From positions 496,001 through 560,000 of the forward strand of contig CAVRGL010000001.1 of NCBI GenBank assembly GCA_963720735.1: a stretch of 64,000 nt of DNA, in the 5' to 3' direction. The position numbers and the translations under genes were made by a program. The notes under the pieces were generated by a model that made no database searches, was not told where the DNA came from, and saw only the letters and a program-made list of their open reading frames with translations. This stretch comes from JBBRHQ01 sp963720735. Its GTDB lineage: Bacteria; Actinomycetota; Thermoleophilia; Solirubrobacterales; 70-9. Positions 51,999-62,321 of the stretch are shown piece by piece (positions within the stretch are counted from its first letter, which is position 1; every line of letters starts with the position of its first letter).

Positions 51999-53297
51999 CT
52001 AGGCGATCGACCGGTCGACAGCCGCGCGCCCGATGCCCTCGTAGGCGAAGCCCGCCTCCCGCAGGCGCTCCGGGTCGAGGTAGTTTCGCCCGTCGATCAG
52101 CAGCGGCGTCGCCATCGCGGCGGCGGCCTCCTCCCAGTCGAGCTCGGCGAACTCGGGCCACTCGGTGACCAGGACGGCGGCGTCGGCACCCCGGAGCGCT
52201 TCCAGCGCCGACCCGGTGAGCTCGACCGACCCCAGGAGCTCGCGGGCCGCGTCGGCGGCGATCGGATCGTATGCAGCGACCGTCGCGCCCTCTCCCTCAA
52301 GGCGGGCCGCCAGCACCAGGCTCGACGCCTCTCGCATGTCATCGGTATGCGGCTTGAAGGCGAGCCCGAGCAGCGCCACACGCTTGCCGACCAGCGTGCC
52401 GAGGTGCTTCTGGAGCTTGCCGACGACCCTGCGCTTCTGCAGCTCGTTGACCTCGATCACCGCATTCAGCAGCTGGAAGTGGTACCCGGTGTTCCCGGCC
52501 AGCATCTTCAGCGCGTTGACGTCTTTCGGGAAGCAGCTCCCCCCGTAGCCAATGCCCGGCCGTAGGAAGGAGGCGCCGATCCGCTCGTCGAGCCCCATCC
52601 CGCGGGCGACCTCTCCGACATCGGCCCCGACCTCCTCGCAGACGTTGGCGATCTCGTTGATGAAAGAGATCTTCGTGGCCAGGAAGGCGTTGGAGGCGAG
52701 CTTGATCATCTCGGCGCTGGCGATGTCGGTTCGCACAAGCTCGCCGCCGAGCGGCGCGTAGACCTCGGCGACGGCGTCGGCCGCCTCCTCCTCGCCGGGC
52801 TCGGCTCCGATCACCACGCGGTCGGGGTGCATGAAGTCCTCGACCGCAGAGCCCTCCTTGAGGAACTCCGGACAGGAGACGTAGGCGAGGCCGCTCAGCT
52901 CGCGGCGGATCGACTGCCCCGTCCCGGCCGGGACGGTGCTCTTCATCACCAGGATGTGGTCACCCTCGGGGCTGAGCTCGTCGACGACGGAGCGCACCCG
53001 CGAGAGGTCGGCATCCCCGGAGTAGGTCGGGGGGGTGTCGACGCAGACGAAGAGCAGCCTCGCCCCCCCGAGCAGCACCGGCATCTCGGTGGTGAAGGTG
53101 AGCCTTTCCCGGTTCCTGGCGAGCAGCTGGTCGAGCCCCGGCTCGTGGATCGGCGAGTCGCCGCCGTTGAGGGCCTCGACCTTCTCGGGGACGATGTCGC
53201 GGGCAATCACCCGATGGCCGAGCTCGGCGAAGCAGGCCGCCGTCACCAGGCCGACCCAGCCGACGCCTATCACCCCGATCGGCTCCGGCTCGCTCAA
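51999..53297 (-). CDS. ugd: UDP-glucose 6-dehydrogenase
   Basis: The 432-residue enzyme has the NAD motif IGVIGVGWVGLVTAACFAELGH, the DTPPTYSGDADLSRV region, the catalytic-cysteine segment GIGYGGSCFPKDVNAL and the C-terminal LGLAFKPHTDDMREASSL. It oxidises UDP-glucose (or a related UDP-sugar) to the uronate, a precursor of acidic envelope polysaccharides. The gene overlaps the LCP gene as ATGA, and the downstream nucleotidyltransferase follows at once. Confidence 0.93.
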   Translation of the reverse strand: MSEPEPIGVIGVGWVGLVTAACFAELGHRVIARDIVPEKVEALNGGDSPIHEPGLDQLLARNRERLTFTTEMPVLLGGARLLFVCVDTPPTYSGDADLSRVRSVVDELSPEGDHILVMKSTVPAGTGQSIRRELSGLAYVSCPEFLKEGSAVEDFMHPDRVVIGAEPGEEEAADAVAEVYAPLGGELVRTDIASAEMIKLASNAFLATKISFINEIANVCEEVGADVGEVARGMGLDERIGASFLRPGIGYGGSCFPKDVNALKMLAGNTGYHFQLLNAVIEVNELQKRRVVGKLQKHLGTLVGKRVALLGLAFKPHTDDMREASSLVLAARLEGEGATVAAYDPIAADAARELLGSVELTGSALEALRGADAAVLVTEWPEFAELDWEEAAAAMATPLLIDGRNYLDPERLREAGFAYEGIGRAAVDRSIA

Positions 53298-55357
53298 CCG
53301 CCCTTCCCTCCCTTGTGGCGATGCTTCGGCTTCGGGTTGATGAACTCGGCCGAGCGGGCGATCCCGATCATCTGGTCGTTGGTCAGGGTCTGAAGGAGGC
53401 TGTTCGAGACCCAGTAGGTGTTGTCGCCCTCGTGCCAGGCGACCAGCCGCACCCGGTCACCGTCGAGGTAGATGCTGTAGTCGCGACCGGCGATCGTCTT
53501 CGAGACGCTCGGGCCGCTGAGGATTGGAGGATCGCTCCAGCCCCTGATGCCCTGTAGGCCGAAGTAGTCGCCCAGCGGCGGAAGCTGCATCGTCATCCGG
53601 TAGGCCCCGTGGATTCTGCCGTCGGTGTCGCGCAGGTGGTAGGCGCGCGGGTTCTGCACGTGCTCATAGCTGTCGTTGGCGACGAAGTAGGCGCCCGAGG
53701 GTAGGCGGGTCGGGTAGTAAACGCGAAAGCCGGCGCTGACCTTGTGAGCCACCGCCTGGCCGGCGGCGCGGCCGGCGTCGGCCGCCGGGACCAGTCCGTC
53801 GCCGCCCGGAGTTCTTTTTACCTTCAGCTTGTGCTTCTTGGCGCTGTTGCCGCCGTTGCGGCCGGGGTTCAGGGAGCCGCGCGGGCCGCCGCTGGCTTGG
53901 AAGCCGAGGAACTGGTTGACCGCGCGGTGGATTGCCGGCTTCGAGGCGTAGACGTAGCTCGGGCCGAGTACGGCCGGGAAGTGGACCTCCTTGATCGCGG
54001 CCCCGCGGGCATCGATGAAGAGGTTGATCACCTGCAGGAACTGGCTGAGGCTGTTGATATCCGAGGTCGTGTAGGTGGTGAAGATCTTGATCAGCTTGTG
54101 GTAGTTGCCGATCAGGGTCGTGATCGGCACCCGCTGGCGGGCCTCGCGCAGGAAGTCCTGCTGGCGGGCGGAGCGGACCAGATCGGTGTCGGTGTGGCGG
54201 TAGCGGGCGTATGCAAGGGCGTCCTTGCCGCAGAGCCGCTGGTAGCCCGCCTTGATGTTGATCTCCGAGTACTGCTGGGACGGGGGCACGCCGGCGTTCG
54301 AGTGGTAATAGCGCCGGTCGACGTCGACCCAGACGCAGCCGATCGCGTCAATCGCCCGCACGAAGCCGAGGAAGTCGACGTTCACCACGTGGTTGAACTC
54401 GAGGCCGGTGAGCTGCTTGACCACCCGCAGGGCGAGCTTCGGGCCGCCGAAGGTGTAGGCAGCATTGAACTTGTTGATCCCGTACCCCGGGATGTTCACC
54501 TTGAGGTCGCGGGGAATCGACATCATCGCGATCCGCGACTGGTCGGGGTCGAGGCGGAGCACCATCGTCGTGTCGGAGCGGCCCGGGTCCCCCGGCGTCC
54601 CGGCCCGCTTGTCCGAGCCGAGGATGAGGATGTTCTGCGGGCCGCTCGAAGGGACCTCGAGCAGCGGACTGAGCTGCTTGTGCAGCTTGTCCCCGTGCCC
54701 GAGCGCGTCGGCGATGTCATTGAGGTACAGCAGGATCGTCGAGGAGGTCGCCGCGGCGACCGCGGCGATGATCACGAAAGAGGCCAGCGAGAAACGCCAC
54801 CAGTACCGCTTCGGCTTCGGGGCCGGCTCGTGATCGCCGCCCGGGGGCGGCTTGCCGTGCGGCGCGGGCGGGAAGTAGGCAGCGGTAGCCGGCGCCTGTG
54901 GCGGGCCCGCCGCGCCGGCGCCGATCACGACCTCGCGTACAGGCTTCTCCTCGGTGACCTGGGAATCGGGGGCCTCTCCTGGTGCGTACTCGACGGTCGC
55001 CCCAGGGTCCTCGGGCGGCGCCGGGTCCTGGGCCTCCGCTGCCGGCTCCTCGGGGGCTTCGGGCGGCGCGGGGTGCTCCGCCCCGGACTCGGTCTGCGGC
55101 GGCTCCGGCGGAGCGCCCGCAGCGCGCAGCGCGTCGGCGAACTCGGGCTCGAGCGCCGGGAACTCCCCGGAATCGGGCAGCGGCTGGTCGGGCGGGAGTT
55201 GCTCCGGCGGAATGCCCTCGAAGTGCTCCTCGGTGGGCGCGGGCAGCCCGGCCTCGAGCGCGAACTGCTCCTCTGTCGGCTGCTCACCGCCCCCGGGGCG
55301 ATCGGGGTCCGGCCCCGGCTCCGGGTCCGGGCGGCGCTCCTCCTCAGGCGGGCTCAC
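53294..55357 (-). CDS. LytR-CpsA-Psr (LCP) family protein with long acidic N-terminal region
   Basis: From GTG 55357 the 687-residue protein has about 180 Pro/Glu-rich cytoplasmic residues, a transmembrane helix (about 187-212), and an LCP domain with NILILGSDKRAGTPGDPGRSDTTMVLRLDPDQSRIAMMSIPRDLKVNIPG, FNAAYTFGG and YARYRHTDTDLVRSARQQDFLREAR, including the conserved Arg/Asp residues for pyrophosphate and Mg binding. A C-terminal LytR_C-like extension follows. LCP enzymes attach polymers to peptidoglycan. The long acidic N-terminus is unusual. It overlaps the M20 gene by 14 bases; the longer reading to 55675 is that gene read in another frame. Confidence 0.88.
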   Translation of the reverse strand: MSPPEEERRPDPEPGPDPDRPGGGEQPTEEQFALEAGLPAPTEEHFEGIPPEQLPPDQPLPDSGEFPALEPEFADALRAAGAPPEPPQTESGAEHPAPPEAPEEPAAEAQDPAPPEDPGATVEYAPGEAPDSQVTEEKPVREVVIGAGAAGPPQAPATAAYFPPAPHGKPPPGGDHEPAPKPKRYWWRFSLASFVIIAAVAAATSSTILLYLNDIADALGHGDKLHKQLSPLLEVPSSGPQNILILGSDKRAGTPGDPGRSDTTMVLRLDPDQSRIAMMSIPRDLKVNIPGYGINKFNAAYTFGGPKLALRVVKQLTGLEFNHVVNVDFLGFVRAIDAIGCVWVDVDRRYYHSNAGVPPSQQYSEINIKAGYQRLCGKDALAYARYRHTDTDLVRSARQQDFLREARQRVPITTLIGNYHKLIKIFTTYTTSDINSLSQFLQVINLFIDARGAAIKEVHFPAVLGPSYVYASKPAIHRAVNQFLGFQASGGPRGSLNPGRNGGNSAKKHKLKVKRTPGGDGLVPAADAGRAAGQAVAHKVSAGFRVYYPTRLPSGAYFVANDSYEHVQNPRAYHLRDTDGRIHGAYRMTMQLPPLGDYFGLQGIRGWSDPPILSGPSVSKTIAGRDYSIYLDGDRVRLVAWHEGDNTYWVSNSLLQTLTNDQMIGIARSAEFINPKPKHRHKGGKGG

Positions 55358-56447
55358 CGCCGCCCTCCTCGATCTGCTCCGGCAGCGCCCGCAGGAAGTC
55401 GTCCAGGGACTGGCGATAGGCCTCCAGGGAGGAAACCGAGACCCATTCCTCGGGCCCGTGGTGACCGCCGCCGATCGGCCCGAATTCGACCGCCGGCACG
55501 CCGACCCGCAGGAAGGAGACCGCATCCGAGGCGCCGTCGCGCCCGACGCTCCGGGGCTCGTGGTCGAGATGGGGAGCCGTCGCCTGTGCCAGGGTGCGGA
55601 CGAAGACCGAGTCGCGGTCGACCCGGGCCGGCGGGCGCGAGAAGATCGTCGCGACCTCGGCATCCGGCAGGCCACTGACCTGCTCGAGCACCTCGGCGGG
55701 ATCCTGCTCGGGCAGATAGCGGATATCGACGTCGATCACGCACTTGTCGGGCACCTTGTTGAGCGCGTCACCGCCCCAGATCCGGCCGAGATTGATCGAG
55801 GGGCGGTCGAACAGCTCGGAGCTCTGCCTCGCAAACGGTAGCGACTCGATGTTCCGGAAAACGTCGTGTGCCTTGAGCACGGCGTTGTCCCCAAGCCATG
55901 GCGTAGCGCCGTGGGCCGCCCGGCCCCGCACCTCGAGGCGTATCGCGAGCACGCCCTTCGCCTCGACCCCGATGTGGAGGTCGGTCGGCTCGCCCGTAAT
56001 CGCGAAGTCCCCGAGGAAGCCGGCTTCGATCAGGTGGTCGCAGCCGCGGTCCTCCGCAACCTCGGACTCCTCGTCGCCGACGATCCCGAGCCGCACCCGG
56101 ACGCCGTCCTGATCGGTCATCGCGGCGGTGGTCATCAGCATCGCGGCGAGCGCCCCCTTCATGTCGTAGGCCCCGCGCCCGTAGAGGCGATCCCCCTCGA
56201 CCCGCGGCGCGAACTGCGCGGCGAACCCCGGCACCACGTCGAGGTGCCCGTGCAGTACCACGGTCGGAGCCGATTGCGGGCCGACCTCGGCCATCAACAC
56301 CGGCAGGCCCCGCGCAGATTCCTCCCGCGCCTCGACCCCGCGGGCCTCGAGCCATCCCTTAACGAACCCGGCCACCTCGTGGACGCAGTCGGCGTCCGAG
56401 GTGTCGTAGGAGATCAGCCGCTCGGCGAGCGCAACGAGACCGCTCAA
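55344..56447 (-). CDS. M20-family metallopeptidase (ArgE/DapE/CPG2-like)
   Basis: The 367-residue protein has the first zinc ligand in LHGHLDVVPG, the bridging Asp in YGRGAYDMKGALAAM, the catalytic Glu in IVGDEESEV, and the lid domain with HGATPWLGDNAVLKAHDVFRNI and GGHHGPEEWVSVSSLEAYRQ. Such enzymes cleave N-acyl amino acids, succinyl-diaminopimelate or small peptides; which one is not determinable. The TTG start forms a TTGA overlap with atpC, so the gene is translationally coupled to the ATP synthase operon. Confidence 0.88.
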   Translation of the reverse strand: MSGLVALAERLISYDTSDADCVHEVAGFVKGWLEARGVEAREESARGLPVLMAEVGPQSAPTVVLHGHLDVVPGFAAQFAPRVEGDRLYGRGAYDMKGALAAMLMTTAAMTDQDGVRVRLGIVGDEESEVAEDRGCDHLIEAGFLGDFAITGEPTDLHIGVEAKGVLAIRLEVRGRAAHGATPWLGDNAVLKAHDVFRNIESLPFARQSSELFDRPSINLGRIWGGDALNKVPDKCVIDVDIRYLPEQDPAEVLEQVSGLPDAEVATIFSRPPARVDRDSVFVRTLAQATAPHLDHEPRSVGRDGASDAVSFLRVGVPAVEFGPIGGGHHGPEEWVSVSSLEAYRQSLDDFLRALPEQIEEGGGEPA

Positions 56448-56863
56448 TTGCCCTGGGCGATCTTCAGGAACGTCTCGGCGCGGTCGCGGTCCTTGACGGC
56501 GCGGCGCCGGGCGGCGCTGTCCTCGGGCGCCTCGGAGAACCTCTGCCTGGCGTCGGCGAGCTCGGACTCGAGCACCGCGGCGTCGAGGTCCTCCGGGGCG
56601 GTCGCCTGCTCGACCAGGACCTGGGCCCGGTTGCCGAAGACCTGCAGCATCCCGTGCGACTGCGCGAACCGCCGGGTCTCGGAATCGGAGATCTTCAGCC
56701 GCAGCTCCGTCGGGGTCAGCGCAGCGAGCATCGGCGCGTGGTTGGCAAGGATCCCGACCTCACCGACCATCGTCCGCGTGGAGAGCTGCACGACCTCGCC
56801 GTTGAAGACCTCGCCTTCGGGGGTGAGGACCTCGACCGGGAAGCTGTGGTCGCCGACGGCCAT
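56444..56863 (-). CDS. atpC: ATP synthase epsilon subunit
   Basis: The 139-residue protein has the beta-sandwich MAVGDHSFPVEVLTPEGEVFNGEVVQLSTRTMVGEVGILANHAPMLAAL and the C-terminal helical pair DARQRFSEAPEDSAARRRAVKDRDRAE, which can block rotation. It is the last of the ATP synthase subunits. Ten bases separate it from atpD. Confidence 0.96.
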   Translation of the reverse strand: MAVGDHSFPVEVLTPEGEVFNGEVVQLSTRTMVGEVGILANHAPMLAALTPTELRLKISDSETRRFAQSHGMLQVFGNRAQVLVEQATAPEDLDAAVLESELADARQRFSEAPEDSAARRRAVKDRDRAETFLKIAQGN

Positions 56864-56873
56864 CGTCCTGTCG

Positions 56874-58295
56874 CTAGCCGCCCTTCTTCGCGTCCTCGAG
56901 GACCTGGTCGATCGAGCCCTTCATGTAGAAGGCTCCCTCGGAGAGGTCGTCGTGCTCGCCGTCGAGGATCTCGCGGAACCCGCGCACCGTCTCGGCGACC
57001 GGCACGTACTCGCCCTCGCGGCCCGTGAACTGCGAGGCGACGAAGAACGGCTGCGAGAGGAAGCGCTCCATCTTGCGGGCCCGGCTGACGGTCAGCTTGT
57101 CCTCATCGGAGAGCTCGTCGATCCCGAGGATCGCGATGATGTCCTGCAGCTCCTTGTAGCGCTGCAGCACCTGCTGGACGTCGGTCGCGGTGCGGTAATG
57201 GTCCTCCCCGAGGATCTCCGGCTTGGATATGGTCGAGGTCGAGTCGAGCGGGTCGACTGCCGGGTAGATCCCCTTCTCGGAGATCGCCCGCGAGAGCGTC
57301 GTCGTCGCATTGAGGTGCGCGAACACCGAGGCCGGCGCCGGGTCGGTGAGGTCGTCGGCGGGGACGTAGACCGCCTGGATCGAGGTCACCGATCCGCGCG
57401 AGGTGGAGGTGATCCGCTCCTGCAGCCCTCCCATCTCGGTCTCCAGGGTCGGCTGGTAGCCGACCGCCGAGGGCATCCGCCCGAGCAGCGCCGAGACCTC
57501 GGAGCCGGCCTGGACGAAACGGAAGATGTTGTCGATGAACAGCAGCACGTCCTGGCCGCCCACTTCGCGGTAGTACTCGGCCATGGTCAGGCCCGAGAGC
57601 GCCACCCGCAGCCGTGCTCCCGGCGGCTCGTTCATCTGGCCGAAGACCAGCATCGTCTTCTCGATCACGCCGGATTCCTTCATCTCCAGCCAGAGGTCGT
57701 TGCCCTCGCGCGAGCGCTCGCCCACCCCGCAGAAGGCGGAGAGGCCCTCGTGCTCCTCGGCGATCGAGCGGATCAGCTCCTGGATCAGCACCGTCTTGCC
57801 GACGCCGGCGCCGCCGAAGAGGCCGACCTTGCCGCCCTTCGCGTATGGCGCGAGGAGGTCGATCACCTTGATCCCGGTCTCGAGGATCTCCTGGGTCGGG
57901 GTCAGGTCCTCGACCGCCGGAGCGGCGCGGTGGATCGGCCAGCGCTCCGTCCCCTCCACCGGGGGGCCGTTGTCGATCGGATCGCCGAGCAGGTTGAAGA
58001 TCCGGCCCAGAGTCTCCTCGCCCACCGGGACGGTGATCGGGCCACCGGTGTCGGTCACCTTGGCGCCGCGCTGCAGCCCATCTGTCGCGTCCATCGCCAC
58101 CGTTCGGACCCGGTCGTCGCCGAGGTGCTGCTGGACCTCACAAACCAGCTCGCCGGCCCCCTTCTCGTCGTCGGCGGGCATCTCGATCGTCACCGCCGAG
58201 TAGATCTCGGGCAGCTCGTCTGGGAAGACGGCGTCGACGACGACACCGGTCACCTCCTCGACCCTCCCCACGTTTGCTCCGTTCGTTTCAGCCAT
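56874..58295 (-). CDS. atpD: ATP synthase beta subunit
   Basis: The 473-residue catalytic subunit has P-loop GLFGGAGVGKTVLIQELI, FCGVGERSREGNDLW, the DELSEED-like region DELSDEDKL, and the family segments DVLLFIDNIFRFVQAGSEVSALLGRMPSAVGYQPTL. It makes ATP in F1. I use the ATG at 58295, which has an AAAGGA site; the longer reading to 58340 overlaps the atpG end. Confidence 0.97.
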   Translation of the reverse strand: MAETNGANVGRVEEVTGVVVDAVFPDELPEIYSAVTIEMPADDEKGAGELVCEVQQHLGDDRVRTVAMDATDGLQRGAKVTDTGGPITVPVGEETLGRIFNLLGDPIDNGPPVEGTERWPIHRAAPAVEDLTPTQEILETGIKVIDLLAPYAKGGKVGLFGGAGVGKTVLIQELIRSIAEEHEGLSAFCGVGERSREGNDLWLEMKESGVIEKTMLVFGQMNEPPGARLRVALSGLTMAEYYREVGGQDVLLFIDNIFRFVQAGSEVSALLGRMPSAVGYQPTLETEMGGLQERITSTSRGSVTSIQAVYVPADDLTDPAPASVFAHLNATTTLSRAISEKGIYPAVDPLDSTSTISKPEILGEDHYRTATDVQQVLQRYKELQDIIAILGIDELSDEDKLTVSRARKMERFLSQPFFVASQFTGREGEYVPVAETVRGFREILDGEHDDLSEGAFYMKGSIDQVLEDAKKGG

Positions 58296-58311
58296 TGGTT
58301 CCTTTCGGGGC

Positions 58312-59229
58312 TCAGCCAAGCGCCTCGGCGCCGGCGACAACTTCCAAAATCTCCTGGGTGATCTCGGCCTGCCTGACCCGGTTCATCTCCAGGGTCAGGT
58401 CCTCGATCATCGACTCCGCGTTCTCCGAGGCGCTGCGCATCGCGGTCATCCTCGCCCCCAGCTCCGAGGCGGCGGACTCGAGCAGCGCCCGGTAGACCGA
58501 GATGTTGACGTAGTCCGGGATCAGCCGCCCCAGCAGCTCCTCCGGCTCGGGCTCGTAGATCCACAGCGAGCGGCTGTGCGCCTTCTCGATCTCGGTCTGC
58601 TCGGCGTCGTCCTCCTCAGGGATGCCCTCGCCGAACACCTCCGCCTGCTGCAGCGGCAGCAGGGTCTGGCGCCGCACGTACTGGGTCAGCGGCGAGACGT
58701 AGCGGTTGTAGATGACCTCGACCCGGTCGAAGTCCTCGTCGACGTAGTGGGAGGTCAGCTTCTCACCGATCTCCCGGGCGTTGGCGAAGGCGGGACGATC
58801 GGTGAACCCCGTGTAGGACTCGGCGAGTGGCTGCTTGCGGAAGCTCAGCGCCGACTCACCACGGCGCCCGACCACCGAGTAGGTGACCTCGGCGCCATCG
58901 GAGCCGAACTCACGCCCCAGCCGCAGGCCCTCGCGGATGATGTTGGTGTTGAAGGCCCCGGCGAGGCCGCGGTCCCCGGTGACCAGGAGGATCCCGGCCC
59001 GGCGCACGTCGGGGCGCTCGACCAGCACCGGCACCCGGGGGATCTCCCCGGCGTGCTCGGCCGCCAGCTTGGTCAGCTTCCGCATCGCCTGGGCGTAGGG
59101 GCGCAGGTCGTCGATCCGCTGCTCGGCGCGGCGCAGGCGCGCCGCGGCGACCATCTCCATCGCCCGGGTGATCTTGTGGATGTTCTTCACCGAGGCGATC
59201 CGGTTCCTGACTTCCTTCTGGGTGGCCAT
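58312..59229 (-). CDS. atpG: ATP synthase gamma subunit
   Basis: The 305-residue central-shaft protein begins MATQKEVRNRIASVKNIHKITRAMEMVAAARLRRAE and ends SASENAESMIEDLTLEMNRVRQAEITQEILEVVAGAEAL, the two helices of the rotating coiled coil. An acidic segment (EDDAEQTEIEKAHSRSLW, about residues 205-220) is longer than in E. coli, as in other actinobacteria. Confidence 0.96.
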   Translation of the reverse strand: MATQKEVRNRIASVKNIHKITRAMEMVAAARLRRAEQRIDDLRPYAQAMRKLTKLAAEHAGEIPRVPVLVERPDVRRAGILLVTGDRGLAGAFNTNIIREGLRLGREFGSDGAEVTYSVVGRRGESALSFRKQPLAESYTGFTDRPAFANAREIGEKLTSHYVDEDFDRVEVIYNRYVSPLTQYVRRQTLLPLQQAEVFGEGIPEEDDAEQTEIEKAHSRSLWIYEPEPEELLGRLIPDYVNISVYRALLESAASELGARMTAMRSASENAESMIEDLTLEMNRVRQAEITQEILEVVAGAEALG

Positions 59230-59250
59230 GGCAGAGCGGGCGGCGGGTCC

Positions 59251-60897
<1,647 letters not shown>

Positions 60898-60914
60898 CGG
60901 TTCCGGGTGCCTCC

Positions 60915-61451
60915 TTACGCCGCCTCGGCGACGTTCTTTCGAAGTTTCTCCAAGCGATTGCGGATGCTCGCGTCGAGGACCATGTTGCCGACCTGGAGCA
61001 CGACCCCCCCGAGGATCGACCCGTCGACCCGGCTGGAGAGCTCGACCGACTGCCCGGTCTGGTCCTCGATCTCGGAGCCGATTCTGCCGACCACCTCGGG
61101 GTCGAGGTCGATCGCGCTGGTCACGGTCACGTCGAGCTTGCGGTTCGCCCTCTTCCAGAGGTCGTCGAACTGGCGCCTGATCCGGAAGATCACCGGCATC
61201 CGGTGCTTCTCGACCAGCAGCTCGAGGAAGTTGACGAACTCCGGGTCGGCGCCGAGCACCGCCTTCTCGATCCCCTCGCGCTTCTCTGCCGAGGAGAAGT
61301 AGGGGCTGAAGAAGAAGACCTGGAGCTCGCGGTCGCCATCGAGCGCCTCGGCGAACTGCCCCAGCTCTTCGCGGATCTGGTCGAGCTTCCCCCTCTGCTC
61401 GGCGACCTCGAACAGCGCCTCGGCGTAAACCCGCGCAATCTCTTCCATCAC
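60915..61451 (-). CDS. atpH: ATP synthase delta subunit
   Basis: The 178-residue protein has the OSCP/delta pattern IARVYAEALFEVAEQRGKLDQIREELGQF and the C-terminal LGGVVLQVGNMVLDASIRNRLEKLRKNV. It joins the peripheral stalk to F1. The first codon (GTG 61451, followed by ATG) overlaps the atpF stop as GTGA. Confidence 0.95.
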   Translation of the reverse strand: MMEEIARVYAEALFEVAEQRGKLDQIREELGQFAEALDGDRELQVFFFSPYFSSAEKREGIEKAVLGADPEFVNFLELLVEKHRMPVIFRIRRQFDDLWKRANRKLDVTVTSAIDLDPEVVGRIGSEIEDQTGQSVELSSRVDGSILGGVVLQVGNMVLDASIRNRLEKLRKNVAEAA

Positions 61452-61936
61452 CGTGCCTCTCCGTTGCCAGAGAGGGCTGTGAAGTCGACCTCGTCGAGGG
61501 CGTCCTCCACGAGGCGCTTCTGGTCCTCCGGGGTGAGCGACTTGCGGGTCACCTTCTCGGTCGCGATCACTGTCAGGTCGGCGACCTCCTTGCGGATCTG
61601 CTCGAGCGAGCGCCGCGTCTCCGCCTCGATGTCGCGGCGGGCGGCCGCCACCAGCTCCTCGCGCTTCGCCTTGCCGTCAGCGGTCGCCTCGGCCATTGCC
61701 GTCTCCGACGCCTTCCGCGCCCTGGCGGTGATGTCGTCGGCCTGCTCGCGCGCCTCCTTGAGCCGTTCGCGGTACTCGGCCAGCAGCTTGTCGGCCTCCT
61801 CGCGCTGGCGCTTGGAGTCCTCGATGTTCTCGGCGATCGCATTGGCCCGCTTCTCCAGCGCATCGCTGATCCGCGGGAAGGCGAACTTGGCGAGCACGAA
61901 CATGGTCACGCCGAACAGCGCCAGGGTCCAGATCAT
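61448..61936 (-). CDS. atpF: ATP synthase b subunit
   Basis: The 162-residue protein has an N-terminal membrane helix (MIWTLALFGVTMFVLAKFAFP) and a long alpha-helical, charged stalk (EKRANAIAENIEDSKRQREEADKLLAEYRERLKEAREQADD). The ATG at 61936 gives a short first segment. In frame upstream is LVSPGLGL, a stretch that homologues often have, preceded by a CTG at 61960 and a GGGGGGAG site, so CTG could be the real start. The gap to atpE is 105 bases. Confidence 0.92.
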   Translation of the reverse strand: MIWTLALFGVTMFVLAKFAFPRISDALEKRANAIAENIEDSKRQREEADKLLAEYRERLKEAREQADDITARARKASETAMAEATADGKAKREELVAAARRDIEAETRRSLEQIRKEVADLTVIATEKVTRKSLTPEDQKRLVEDALDEVDFTALSGNGEAR

Positions 61937-62041
61937 CAGTCCGAGGCCGGGCGATACCAGGAAGCTCCCCCCGAATCCTTGCCGCTGTTAGCGGCGAGGA
62001 CCACCAGGCCGGCGGCTATGTCGGCGAGATGCGTCAACGGC

Positions 62042-62305
62042 CTAGAGGAAGAAGGCGATCAGGCCGAAGATGAAGGTGTAGAAGGCGACGGCCTCGGTCA
62101 GGGCGAAGCCGAGCCAGCGGATGCTCTGGAGCTCGTCCTTCATCTCGGGCTGGCGCGCCACCGACTCGATCTCCTTGCCGAAGATGAAGCCGATGCCGAT
62201 GCCGGCGCCGATCGAGCCGAGCCCGGCCCCCACACCGAGGGCGATCGCCTTGCCGGCATCGGTTATGCCGGTGTCGGTGATCGCTGCAATTGGCGAAAGA
62301 TCCAT
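62042..62305 (-). CDS. atpE: ATP synthase c subunit
   Basis: The 87-residue protein has two hydrophobic helices joined by the RQPEM loop, the glycine-rich stretch GVGAGLGSIGAGIGIGFIFG, and the ion-carrying Glu in LTEAVAFYTFIFGL. No Na+-binding signature (ESTxxY) is evident, so it probably carries protons. The ATG at 62305 follows AAAGGAGC. Confidence 0.96.
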   Translation of the reverse strand: MDLSPIAAITDTGITDAGKAIALGVGAGLGSIGAGIGIGFIFGKEIESVARQPEMKDELQSIRWLGFALTEAVAFYTFIFGLIAFFL

Positions 62306-62321
62306 CGAGACTGCTCCTTTT

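Noticed and set aside
55866..58361. Long plus-strand open frame opposite atpC/atpD
   Set aside because: Antisense to unmistakable ATP synthase genes; the composition is that of a GC shadow.
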